Positions 8,520 to 16,588 of a stretch of 64,000 nucleotides of DNA are shown piece after piece. Each line of letters begins with the position of its first letter. Within the stretch, counting starts at the first letter, position 1. The notes under the pieces were generated by a model that was not told where the DNA came from, did no database searches, and worked only from the letters and a program-made list of their open reading frames with translations. The stretch comes from Paraconexibacter algicola. Lineage in GTDB: Bacteria > Actinomycetota > Thermoleophilia > Solirubrobacterales > Solirubrobacteraceae. The translations under genes and the position numbers were made by a program. The stretch covers positions 124,001-188,000 of the forward strand of contig NZ_PYYB01000004.1 in the NCBI RefSeq assembly GCF_003044185.1, written 5' to 3'.

Positions 8520-8617
8520 GCTTCTTCGTCGGCAGGTCCCTACCGTTCCTGAAGCCGGCCTGCGAGGAGCGTGACGCAGCGGTGACCCAGGCTCGCGTAC
8601 CCTGTCGGAGTTCCACG

Positions 8618-9067
8618 ATGGCCCACCTCTTCATCTGCCCCAACTGCGGCGCCCGCTCGACGGCGACCGATCGCACCGCCGGCTTCCGCTCGACCCCCAA
8701 AGGCTGCGCCAAGTGCGGCTTCGGGTTCCTGTTCGAGCTGCTGGACGACTACTACCCGGCCCCGGACGCCGCGTTCTTCGCGTGCGACCAGCAGGGGAAC
8801 GTCATCGCCTGCGGTCGCGGGAGCTTCGAGCTGACCGGGCTCGACGACGAGCGCGTGATCGGACGCCCCGTGAGCGAGGTGCTCGGCCTGGAGTGGGGCG
8901 ACCAGCCCGACGCGGTCGCCACCGTGCTGGAGTGGGGCGTCCGCCAGCTGGACAAGCCGGTCAGCGTGAACGCCGAGGGCGACCTGCCCGCCAGGGCGAC
9001 CGCCGATCTGTTCCCCGCGTACGACGACGACGGCGGCCTGCTGCTCGTCCTCACCCCCGAGAAGTAA
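8618..9067 (+). CDS. Zinc-ribbon/PAS-domain protein
   Basis: 149 aa. The N-terminus has a four-Cys zinc ribbon (CPNCG at 7-10 and CAKCG at 30-33). Residues 45-145 look like a PAS domain: FFACDQQGNVIACGRGSFEL, TGLDDERVIGRPVSEVLG and LFPAYDDDGGLLLVLTPEK. It has no output domain, so it could act by protein contact as a redox, metal or ligand sensor. The ATG at 8618 is chosen over in-frame starts upstream because the conserved Cys begin seven residues later; TACCCT (8598-8603) and CGGAG precede it. It lies 13 bp before secDF. Confidence 0.75.
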   Translation: MAHLFICPNCGARSTATDRTAGFRSTPKGCAKCGFGFLFELLDDYYPAPDAAFFACDQQGNVIACGRGSFELTGLDDERVIGRPVSEVLGLEWGDQPDAVATVLEWGVRQLDKPVSVNAEGDLPARATADLFPAYDDDGGLLLVLTPEK

Positions 9068-9080
9068 GGTCCCCGCGCTC

Positions 9081-11984
9081 GTGTCCGAACGCCGTCGCAA
9101 TCTCTTCATCCTCCTGCTCGTCGGCGGCCTGCTGGCCGCCTCGATCGCGGTCGTCGCGACGAAGCAGACGAAGCTCGGCCTCGACCTGAAGGGCGGCGTC
9201 GAGCTCGTCTACCAGGCGAGCCCGACCAAGGAGGTCCCGACCGTCACCGGGGAGGCCGTCGATCGCTCGATCGAGGTCATGCGCGAGCGCGTCGACCAGC
9301 TCGGCGTCGCGGAGCCGGAGATCCAGCGCCAGGGCGCGGACCAGATCATCGTCTCGCTGCCCGACGTCGACAACGCCGACGAGGCGATCGACCAGGTCGG
9401 CACCGTCGCCCAGCTGTACTTCTACGACTGGGAGACGAACGTCCTCGGGCAGGACCTCAAGCCCGACCCGAGCAATGCGGACATCACCGGTGGCGCGTCC
9501 GCCGGCTCCGCGGGCTGCCTGCCGAAGTTCGACGCGCTGGCCCGCGCCTCGCGTCGCGCGGCGATGCCGAACCAGAAGACCTCGGCCGGCAACCAGTTCT
9601 ACGTCACGGACAACAAGACCCGCAAGGTCCTCGAGGGCCCGCAGGAGACCCGTGAGGCCGTCCTCAAGAGCCTGGCCGCGGACCGCGCCGGCTCGGGCGC
9701 CGCGAACGCCCGCCCGGAGGGTCGCCTGGCGGCCGACGAGCAGGTCCGGGAGATCAAGGAGGGCACGATCATCGTCCGCGGCGAGCAGCCGCCGGGCAGC
9801 GACGACAACGACACCGAGCGCGACTGCTACTACGTCCTCAACGACAACTACGCGCTCCAGGGCAAGGACATCAAGAACCCGGAGCAGCAGTTCGACAACG
9901 GTCCCGGCGGCACCGGGCAGCCGAACGTCACCTTCGAGTTCAGCGACGCCGGCCGTCGCATCTGGCAGAACGTCACGCGCGAGATCGCCGAGCGCGGCCA
10001 GAACCAGTTCCTGCCGGGCTCCGACCCGCTGAGCGCCGCGCAGCACTTCGCGATCGTGCTCGACGGCCAGCTGATCTCCACGCCGTACATCGACTTCCAG
10101 CGCAACCCGGACGGCATCGACGCCCGGACGGGCTCGGAGATCTCCGGCGGCTTCACGATCAAGAGCGCGCAGACGCTCGCGAACCTCCTGAAGACCGGTG
10201 CGCTGCCGATCAAGCTCGACCTGATCTCGCAGTCGCAGGTGTCGGCGTCGCTGGGCCAGCAGGCGCTCGACGAGGGCCTCGTGGCCGGCATCGCCGGCTT
10301 CGTCATCGTCGCCCTGTTCCTGCTCGTCTTCTACCGCGTGCTCGGCGTCATCGCCGTGACCGCCCTGACCGTCTACGCGATCTACTTCTACGCGCTGATC
10401 AAGCTCATCCCGGTCACGCTGACGCTGCCGGGCATCGCGGGCCTGATCCTGACGATCGGCGTCTGCGCGGACGCGAACATCGTCATCTTCGAGCGGGTCA
10501 AGGAGGAGATCCGCGCCGGCAGATCCATGGCCGCCGGCATCGCGGCGGGCTACAAGAAGGGGCTCAGCGCGATCATCGACGCGAACGTCGTCACCTTCCT
10601 CGTCGCGTTCATCCTCTTCATCCTCGCCACCGCGGGTGTCAAGGGCTTCGCGCTCGTGCTCGGCGTCGGCGTCATCGTCTCGATGCTCACCGCGGTCCTG
10701 CTCACGCAGGCGATCCTCGGCGTCGCGAGCCGGTCCTCGCTGCTGCAGTCCCCGTCTGCCCTCGGGCAGAAGGACCCGTCCAAGCACAAGAACCGCTGGC
10801 GCTTCGACTACGCGGGCAACGCCCCGAAGTTCTTCGCCGCCTCCGGCGTCATCCTCGTCATCGGCGCGCTCGCGCTCGGCGGCAAGGGCCTGCAGTTCGG
10901 CATCGACTTCGACTCCGGCACGCGCGTGACCGCCGCGCTGGTGCAGAAGACCGACGAGGCCGGCATCCGCGACGTCCTCGACCGCGAGGGCCTGGGCGAC
11001 GCGAAGATCCAGCGCGTCACCGACGAGGAGCTCGGCGACAACGCGTTCCAGATCCGCACCGAGCAGCTCGCGCCCGACGAGGTCTCGCAGAAGATCACGA
11101 CCCCGCTGGACGACGAGTTCCAGATCCGCGGCGCGCCGAACACGGAGTCGATCGGCCCGACGTTCGGCAACGCGGTCGCCGAGAGCGCGGTGATCGCGAT
11201 CATCGCGTCGCTGCTGGTCATCACCGCGTACATCGCGCTGCGGTTCGAGTGGAAGTACACGCTGCCGATCCTCATCGCGGTCAGCCACGACATCCTCATC
11301 ACGGCGGGCGTCTACGCCCTCGTCGGCCGGGAGGTGACGACGTCGACGGTCGCGGCGCTGCTCACGATCCTCGGCTTCTCGCTGTACGACACGATCATCG
11401 TGTTCGACCGCGTCCGCGAGAACGTGCCACGGATGCCGCGGGCCGCGTTCTCCCAGATCGTCAACCGCTCGATGAGCGAGGTCATCGTCCGCTCCCTGGC
11501 GACCAGCTTCTGCGCCCTGCTGCCGATCCTCGCGCTGTACTTCTTCGGTGGCGAGACGCTGCAGGACTTCGCGTTCGCGCTGATCGTCGGCACGTTCTCC
11601 GGCACCTACTCGTCGGTCTTCATCGCCTCGCCGGTGCTGACCGCGTGGAAGGAGCGGGAGCCCGTGTACCGCCGTCGCCGTGCGCGGATCGCCGCGGCCA
11701 ACGGCGGTGTCGTGCCCCCGTACGCCGACGGCGCGGCCGCGATCGAGGCACCGGTCGAGAAGGCACGCAAGCGCGCCCCGGCCCGGCTGTCCGACGATCC
11801 CGCCCAGGGCGTCAGCAAGCAGGAGTTCGACCAGATGGTCCGCGACCTGCACGTCGAGTCGCCGCCGGTCGCGACGGCCGACCCGACCGCCGACGCCTCG
11901 CCCGAGGACCTCGTGCTGAAGGACAAGCCCCAGCGCGACAAGTCCGGCCGCACCCGCAACAAGCGCCACGGGCGCCCCCGATAG
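9081..11984 (+). CDS. secDF: Protein translocase subunit SecDF (fused)
   Basis: 967 aa joining SecD and SecF in one chain. The SecD half has the N-terminal span, the signature LGLDLKGGVELVYQ, the large P1 extracellular domain (residues about 40-400) and five C-terminal spans (from LVAGIAGFVIVALFLLVF). The SecF half begins near NRWRFDYAGN with its own FGIDFDSGTRV signature and six spans including VSHDILITAG and LYDTIIVFDRVRE. SecDF uses the proton gradient to help pull proteins across the membrane after SecA. The tail of about 110 residues is Lys/Arg/Asp-rich and not conserved. GTG start; TAAGGT 10 nt upstream may be its -10. Confidence 0.96.
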   Translation: MSERRRNLFILLLVGGLLAASIAVVATKQTKLGLDLKGGVELVYQASPTKEVPTVTGEAVDRSIEVMRERVDQLGVAEPEIQRQGADQIIVSLPDVDNADEAIDQVGTVAQLYFYDWETNVLGQDLKPDPSNADITGGASAGSAGCLPKFDALARASRRAAMPNQKTSAGNQFYVTDNKTRKVLEGPQETREAVLKSLAADRAGSGAANARPEGRLAADEQVREIKEGTIIVRGEQPPGSDDNDTERDCYYVLNDNYALQGKDIKNPEQQFDNGPGGTGQPNVTFEFSDAGRRIWQNVTREIAERGQNQFLPGSDPLSAAQHFAIVLDGQLISTPYIDFQRNPDGIDARTGSEISGGFTIKSAQTLANLLKTGALPIKLDLISQSQVSASLGQQALDEGLVAGIAGFVIVALFLLVFYRVLGVIAVTALTVYAIYFYALIKLIPVTLTLPGIAGLILTIGVCADANIVIFERVKEEIRAGRSMAAGIAAGYKKGLSAIIDANVVTFLVAFILFILATAGVKGFALVLGVGVIVSMLTAVLLTQAILGVASRSSLLQSPSALGQKDPSKHKNRWRFDYAGNAPKFFAASGVILVIGALALGGKGLQFGIDFDSGTRVTAALVQKTDEAGIRDVLDREGLGDAKIQRVTDEELGDNAFQIRTEQLAPDEVSQKITTPLDDEFQIRGAPNTESIGPTFGNAVAESAVIAIIASLLVITAYIALRFEWKYTLPILIAVSHDILITAGVYALVGREVTTSTVAALLTILGFSLYDTIIVFDRVRENVPRMPRAAFSQIVNRSMSEVIVRSLATSFCALLPILALYFFGGETLQDFAFALIVGTFSGTYSSVFIASPVLTAWKEREPVYRRRRARIAAANGGVVPPYADGAAAIEAPVEKARKRAPARLSDDPAQGVSKQEFDQMVRDLHVESPPVATADPTADASPEDLVLKDKPQRDKSGRTRNKRHGRPR

Positions 11985-11994
11985 GAGACACGTC

Positions 11995-12282
11995 ATGGGC
12001 ATGCTCACCTGGGTCACGATGGGCCTGGCGCTCTGGCACTTCACGGTCTTCGTGCCGGACCGCTTCGCCGGCGGGATCATCGGCGCGCTGATCGGCTCGG
12101 TCGCCGGGGCTGCGGTGTTCGGCGTCCTGCTGCACGGCTTCTCGGTGCCGGGCCGCAACGACACCGACCTGCTGACCGCGGTCGAGGCCATCCCGGGCGC
12201 GTTCATCGGCCTAGCGATCACGTACGCGCTCGGTCTGCGGACCGAGGACGTCGAGCCCGAGCCGGAGCCGCTGGCGCCCTAG
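11995..12282 (+). CDS. Small membrane protein, GlsB/YeaQ-like layout
   Basis: 95 aa with three predicted membrane segments: LTWVTMGLALWHFTVFV, GGIIGALIGSVAGAAVFGVL and AIPGAFIGLAITYALGL. Glycine-rich helices and small size recall transglycosylase-associated (GlsB/YeaQ) proteins, but the match is loose. The ATG follows the secDF stop by 10 bp with GGAGACACGTC before it, so it is probably co-transcribed with secDF. Function unknown. Confidence 0.65.
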   Translation: MGMLTWVTMGLALWHFTVFVPDRFAGGIIGALIGSVAGAAVFGVLLHGFSVPGRNDTDLLTAVEAIPGAFIGLAITYALGLRTEDVEPEPEPLAP

Positions 12283-12306
12283 CGCCGGCGGACCGCAGGG
12301 GGGACA

Positions 12307-13962
12307 GTGGCGCGGTCACGGACGATCGCCCGGCACCGTCGCAGCGCCGCCGGCCTGGCGATGCTCGGCGTGGTCGCCGGCGCGCTCGGCGCGGGCACGG
12401 CGCCCGCGTTCGCCGCGCGCGGCCCGCTCGCGACGATCGTCCAGGACGACGCGCAGCTGCTGCACCGCGCGCCCGAGCAGGTCGCGGCCTCGCTGGACCG
12501 CCTGCGCGACCTCGGGGTCGACACCGTCCGCATCACCGCGGGCTGGTCGGTCCTGACGCGTGACGCCGACACCGACGCGATCCCCGCGGACTTCGACCAG
12601 ACCGACCCCGCGGCCTACGAGCAGGCCCGCTTCACCGGCCTGGACACCGCGATCCGCCTCGCGGACGAGCGCGGGCTCCGCGTTCTGCTGGATCTCGCCT
12701 TCTGGGCGCCGCAGTGGGCGGCGGGCCGCGAGGACGGCGAGCCGACGCCGCGCGCCCGGCGCGGCGTCGACGCCCAGGCCTACGGGCGCTTCGCGACGGC
12801 GCTCGCGCGCCGCTACGACGGCACGTTCACGCCGCCCCCCGCGGTGGAGCCGGTCCCGCCGACCGCCGACGGCTCGTTGCTGGACCAGCTGTTCGGGACC
12901 GCGCCGCCCCCCGCGGCGAGCGCCCCGTCGGCGGGCCCGCTGCCGCGCGTGGCGCGGTTCAGCCTCTGGAACGAGCCCAACCACCCGGCGTTCCTGCTGC
13001 CCCAGACCGCCCGCAGTGCCGACGGCAGCCCGGCGCTCTACCGGCGCATGGTGCGGGCTGCCGACGCGGCGATCCGCGCGGTGCAGCCCGACGCCACCGT
13101 GCTCATCGGAGGTCTGGCGTCGAAGGGCACGAACGGCCGCGGGATCGCGCCGCTGCGGTTCGTGCGCGAGCTCGCCTGCGTCGACGGGAAGCTCCGCCCG
13201 CTGCGCACGGCGGCCTGCCGTGACTTCCGCCCCGTGCCCGGGGACGGCTTCACGATCCACCCGTACTCGCTGAGCACGCCGCCGGACGCGCGCCCCTCGG
13301 CCTCCCAGCCCGACGACACGCCGCTGGGCGCGCTGCCGAAGCTGATCGACACGCTCGACCGGCTCGTCCGCGCCGGGCGCCTCTCGCGCGGCCTGCGTGA
13401 CGTGTGGATCACCGAGTACGGGTACGAGACCAACCCGCCCGCGCGCACCACGACCTTCGGTCTGGACGACCAGGCCCGGTTCCTGCCGTGGGCGGAGTAC
13501 CTCGCCTGGCGCCAGCCGCGCGTCCGGGCGTTCGCGCAGTTCCTGCTGCGCGACCTCCCGCCGGCCGCCTCCGTGCAGGGCCAGAGCGACCGGCGCGCGT
13601 TCGGCCAGTGGGAGTCCGGGCTGCTGTTCGCCGACGGCACCGACAAGCCCGCCGCGGCCGCGTTCGCCGCCGGCCTGTTCGTGCGCCCCGCCGACCGGAC
13701 GGGGCGTCGCCTCGCGGTCTGGGGCCGGCTGCGCACCGGCACGGGCCTGCGCACGGTGGTCCTCGAGGCGCGCGCGCCGCGCGGCACCTGGCGGCGGCTG
13801 CCGGGGACGGTGCGGACCCGCAGCGGCGTCGTCACCCGTACGCTCCCGGCGGCCGGGATCGCGCGCGGCTCGCTCGTGCGGATGCGCGTGACGGCCGCGG
13901 ACGGGACGGTCTCCGTGAGCCCCGCGTTCCCCGTCCTGCACCGCCCGAGTCCCCTGCGCTGA
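12307..13962 (+). CDS. Secreted clan-A glycoside hydrolase-like protein
   Basis: 551 aa. Signal peptide (RRSAAGLAMLGVVAGALGAG, then TAPAFAA). The (beta/alpha)8-barrel of clan GH-A is recognised by VDTVRITAGWSV, FSLWNEPNHPAF (acid/base Glu after Asn) and WITEYGYETNPP (nucleophile Glu near the end of strand 7). Between about 175 and 215 there is a Pro/Ala-rich insertion. The last 95 residues look like a beta-sandwich accessory domain. It probably cleaves a polysaccharide outside the cell; the substrate cannot be named and GH5/GH39-like assignment is open. GTG start 24 bp after the upstream gene. Confidence 0.75.
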   Translation: MARSRTIARHRRSAAGLAMLGVVAGALGAGTAPAFAARGPLATIVQDDAQLLHRAPEQVAASLDRLRDLGVDTVRITAGWSVLTRDADTDAIPADFDQTDPAAYEQARFTGLDTAIRLADERGLRVLLDLAFWAPQWAAGREDGEPTPRARRGVDAQAYGRFATALARRYDGTFTPPPAVEPVPPTADGSLLDQLFGTAPPPAASAPSAGPLPRVARFSLWNEPNHPAFLLPQTARSADGSPALYRRMVRAADAAIRAVQPDATVLIGGLASKGTNGRGIAPLRFVRELACVDGKLRPLRTAACRDFRPVPGDGFTIHPYSLSTPPDARPSASQPDDTPLGALPKLIDTLDRLVRAGRLSRGLRDVWITEYGYETNPPARTTTFGLDDQARFLPWAEYLAWRQPRVRAFAQFLLRDLPPAASVQGQSDRRAFGQWESGLLFADGTDKPAAAAFAAGLFVRPADRTGRRLAVWGRLRTGTGLRTVVLEARAPRGTWRRLPGTVRTRSGVVTRTLPAAGIARGSLVRMRVTAADGTVSVSPAFPVLHRPSPLR

Positions 13963-14011
13963 ATCCCCGCAGATTGCGGGAACGGCCGCCGGTTCCGTCC
14001 TCGCCGCGGCC

Positions 14012-14017
14012 TACCGT
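14012..14017 (+). promoter_or_regulatory. Candidate -10 element for recJ
   Basis: TACCGT, 11 nt before the ATG at 14029. A weak hairpin (CCCGC/GCGGG, 13966-13980) right after the preceding stop could end the upstream transcript. Confidence 0.3.
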
Positions 14018-14028
14018 GGGCGGCGTCG

Positions 14029-16455
14029 ATGGACGCGCGCCTGGACATCCCCGCCTGCCCGACCGACGCCGTGCGGACGCTGCGCGAGCAGCTCGGGGTC
14101 AGCGACGCGGTCGCGCAGATCCTCGTGCGACGCGGCCTGCACGACCCGGAGGTCGCACAGGCCTGGCTGCGCGCCGAGGAGCGCCACGATCCGTCCGCGT
14201 TCGCGGGGATCGACGACGCGGTCGCGCTGATCCTGCTGCACGTGCGGGCCGGCTCGCGGATCACGATCCACGGGGACTACGACGTCGACGGCGTGACCTC
14301 GACGGCGATCCTGCTGCGCGCCCTGCACACCTGGCAGGCCACGGTCGATCACCTCCTGCCCGACCGGCAGGCCGACGGCTACGGCCTCACGCACGCCACG
14401 ATCGACCGCCTGCGCGCCCGCGGGACGCAGCTGCTGATCACGGTCGACTGCGCGATCACCGCGGTCGACGAGGTCGCCGCCGCTCGGGCGGCCGGGATCG
14501 ACGTGATCGTCACCGACCACCACACGCCCCGGGCCGACGGCGTGCTGCCCGACGCGCTGATCGTCCACCCGGGGGTCTGCGGCTACCCGTTCCGGGACCT
14601 CTGCGCGGCCGCGGTCGCCCACAAGCTCGCCGTCGCCGTGCACCGCGCCGCGGGCGGCGACCCGGCGCGCGCCGACGCGGACCTCGACCTCGTCGCGCTC
14701 GCGACGGTCGCGGACTGCGTGCCGCTGCACGGCGAGAACCGCCGGCTCGTCCGCGAGGGGCTCGGCGCGCTCGCCACCACCCGCAAGCCGGGCCTGCGCG
14801 CGCTGATGCGCGTCTCGCGGGTGGACCCGTCCACGATGGACGCGACCGACATCGGCTTCCGTCTCGCGCCGCGGCTGAACGCCGCCGGGCGCGTCGCCCG
14901 GCCGGACGCCGCGCTGGAGCTGCTGCTGACGCCCGACGAGGACCGCGCCGAGCGGATCGCCGAGGAGCTCGACCGCCACAACGCGGACCGCCGCCACACC
15001 GAGGAGCGGATTCGCTTCGACGCCGAGCGCCAGATCGCCGAGCTGGGGGAGCGTCCCGCCTACGTGCTGTGGGGGGAGGACTGGCACTCGGGGGTGATCG
15101 GGATCGTCGCCTCGCGGATCGCCGAGCGCCACCGCCGGCCCGTGCTGCTCGTCGCCGTCCGCGACGGGGAGGGCACGGGCAGCGGCCGCTCGATCCCGGC
15201 GTTCGACCTGCTCGCGGGCCTCGACGCGTGCGCCGGGCACCTGCTGCGCTACGGCGGGCACCGCGCGGCGGCGGGCTGCACGGTCGCCGCGGACGCCCTC
15301 CCGGCGCTGCGCGCCGCGTTCGAGGCGCACGCCGCCGCCGTCCTGCGCCCGGAGGATCTCGTGCCGGTGGCCCGCGTCGACGCGGTCGTCGCGGGGATCG
15401 AGCTCGGCCTCGAACTCGCCGAGGAGCTGCAGCGGCTGGCGCCGTTCGGGGAGGGCAACCCGGAGCCGTCGCTGCTGCTGCCCGCGTGTCGCATGCTCGA
15501 CGTGCGACCGATGGGCGAGGGGCGGCACCTGCGCTTCGCGGTCCACGCCGGGGGCGTGTCGGCCCGCGCGGTCGCGTTCGGTCGCAGCGAGCTGCCCGAC
15601 GGCGCCGACGTCGCCGTGGACGCGACCTTCTCGCTGACGGTCAACCGCTGGAACGGCGCGGTCGAGCCGCAGCTGCAGCTGCGCCACGCCACCGCTCCGG
15701 CGTGCGCCGCGATCACCTGCGTCGACGACGCCGACGACTGGGAGCCGGCGCTGCGCGCCGCGCTCACGGGGGGCGCGCCGTCGGCGTACGCGACGCTCGC
15801 CCCGCCCGCGGCGCGCCGCACGGTCCTGGACCGGCGCGGCCAGGGCCTGCTCGGCACGGTCGCGGCCCTCGTCGCCAGCGGCGAGCCGGTGCTCGTCCTG
15901 ACCGCCGACACGGCCAGCCGCCACCGCCATCTGCGTGGGCGCATCGGCGGCTTCACGCTCGCCTCGCACGAGGCGGCGCTCGCCGACCCGGCGCTGCGCG
16001 CGGCGCACCGGCACCTCGTGCTGCTCGATCCGCCGGCGCATCCGGCGATGCTCGAGGCGCTGCACGCCGGGAGCGCCGACCAGCTCGTCCACCACGCGTG
16101 GGGGCCCACCGAGGAGGGCTTCGCCGGCCGCGTCCACGAGCACCTCCACACCCTGCGCGAGCCGCTCGCCGACGTCTACCGGGCGCTGCGGGCCGGGACG
16201 GGCCTGCGGGACGCCCTGCGCGGGGACGGCGAGCGCCCGCGTCACGCGGTGCTCGCGGCGCGCCTGCTGCTCGTGCTCGAGGAGGCGGGCCTGGCGCGGG
16301 TCGACCGGGTCGCGCTCACGGCGGAGCTCCTGCCCAGCGGCCGCGTGGACCTGTCGGTGTCGGCCTGCTTCCGCGCCTGCGAGGAGCGCCGGGCGGCCGT
16401 CGCCGACCGAGCGACGCCGCCGCTCTCCCCGCCGCGCGAGCCGGTCGCCGCCTGA
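14029..16455 (+). CDS. recJ: Single-stranded-DNA 5'-3' exonuclease RecJ
   Basis: 808 aa. The DHH phosphoesterase motifs are in order: IHGDYDVDGVTS (I), LLITVDCAITAVDEV (II), VTDHHTP (III), ALATVADCVPL (IV). The DHHA1 part follows: FRLAPRLNAAGR, GIVASRIAERHRRP, GSGRSIPAFDLL and YGGHRAAAGCTV. An OB-fold follows near 450-560. The last 230 residues form a poorly conserved domain with LLDPPAHPAML, present in many long RecJ proteins. It degrades ssDNA 5'-3' in RecF-type recombination and mismatch repair. Fits the repair theme of the nearby ruvCAB. Confidence 0.95.
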   Translation: MDARLDIPACPTDAVRTLREQLGVSDAVAQILVRRGLHDPEVAQAWLRAEERHDPSAFAGIDDAVALILLHVRAGSRITIHGDYDVDGVTSTAILLRALHTWQATVDHLLPDRQADGYGLTHATIDRLRARGTQLLITVDCAITAVDEVAAARAAGIDVIVTDHHTPRADGVLPDALIVHPGVCGYPFRDLCAAAVAHKLAVAVHRAAGGDPARADADLDLVALATVADCVPLHGENRRLVREGLGALATTRKPGLRALMRVSRVDPSTMDATDIGFRLAPRLNAAGRVARPDAALELLLTPDEDRAERIAEELDRHNADRRHTEERIRFDAERQIAELGERPAYVLWGEDWHSGVIGIVASRIAERHRRPVLLVAVRDGEGTGSGRSIPAFDLLAGLDACAGHLLRYGGHRAAAGCTVAADALPALRAAFEAHAAAVLRPEDLVPVARVDAVVAGIELGLELAEELQRLAPFGEGNPEPSLLLPACRMLDVRPMGEGRHLRFAVHAGGVSARAVAFGRSELPDGADVAVDATFSLTVNRWNGAVEPQLQLRHATAPACAAITCVDDADDWEPALRAALTGGAPSAYATLAPPAARRTVLDRRGQGLLGTVAALVASGEPVLVLTADTASRHRHLRGRIGGFTLASHEAALADPALRAAHRHLVLLDPPAHPAMLEALHAGSADQLVHHAWGPTEEGFAGRVHEHLHTLREPLADVYRALRAGTGLRDALRGDGERPRHAVLAARLLLVLEEAGLARVDRVALTAELLPSGRVDLSVSACFRACEERRAAVADRATPPLSPPREPVAA

Positions 16456-16520
16456 CCGGCCCGGCGGCCTTCCGGGCCCCGACCGGCGGGCAGGACGCCT
16501 GGACCGTCGGCAGGTATCGG

Positions 16521-16556
16521 ATCCGGCCCACCCCTGAGCTACGCTTGGGGCCGGAT
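16521..16556. promoter_or_regulatory. Inverted repeat upstream of rel
   Basis: Nine-bp arms ATCCGGCCC (16521-16529) and the exact complement (16548-16556) flank 18 nt that contain TACGCT (16540-16545), a good -10 hexamer for rel. A repressor bound here would cover the -10. It could equally be the recJ terminator. Confidence 0.35.
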
Positions 16557-16588
16557 GGAGACCGCCACGACGACCCGTACGCCGCCGC

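Noticed and set aside
9051-12221. A 1,056-codon open frame on the minus strand opposite secDF
   Set aside because: It is Arg/Ala/Asp-rich with no recognisable domain; GC-rich third positions remove stops from the antisense frame. secDF on the plus strand is certain.
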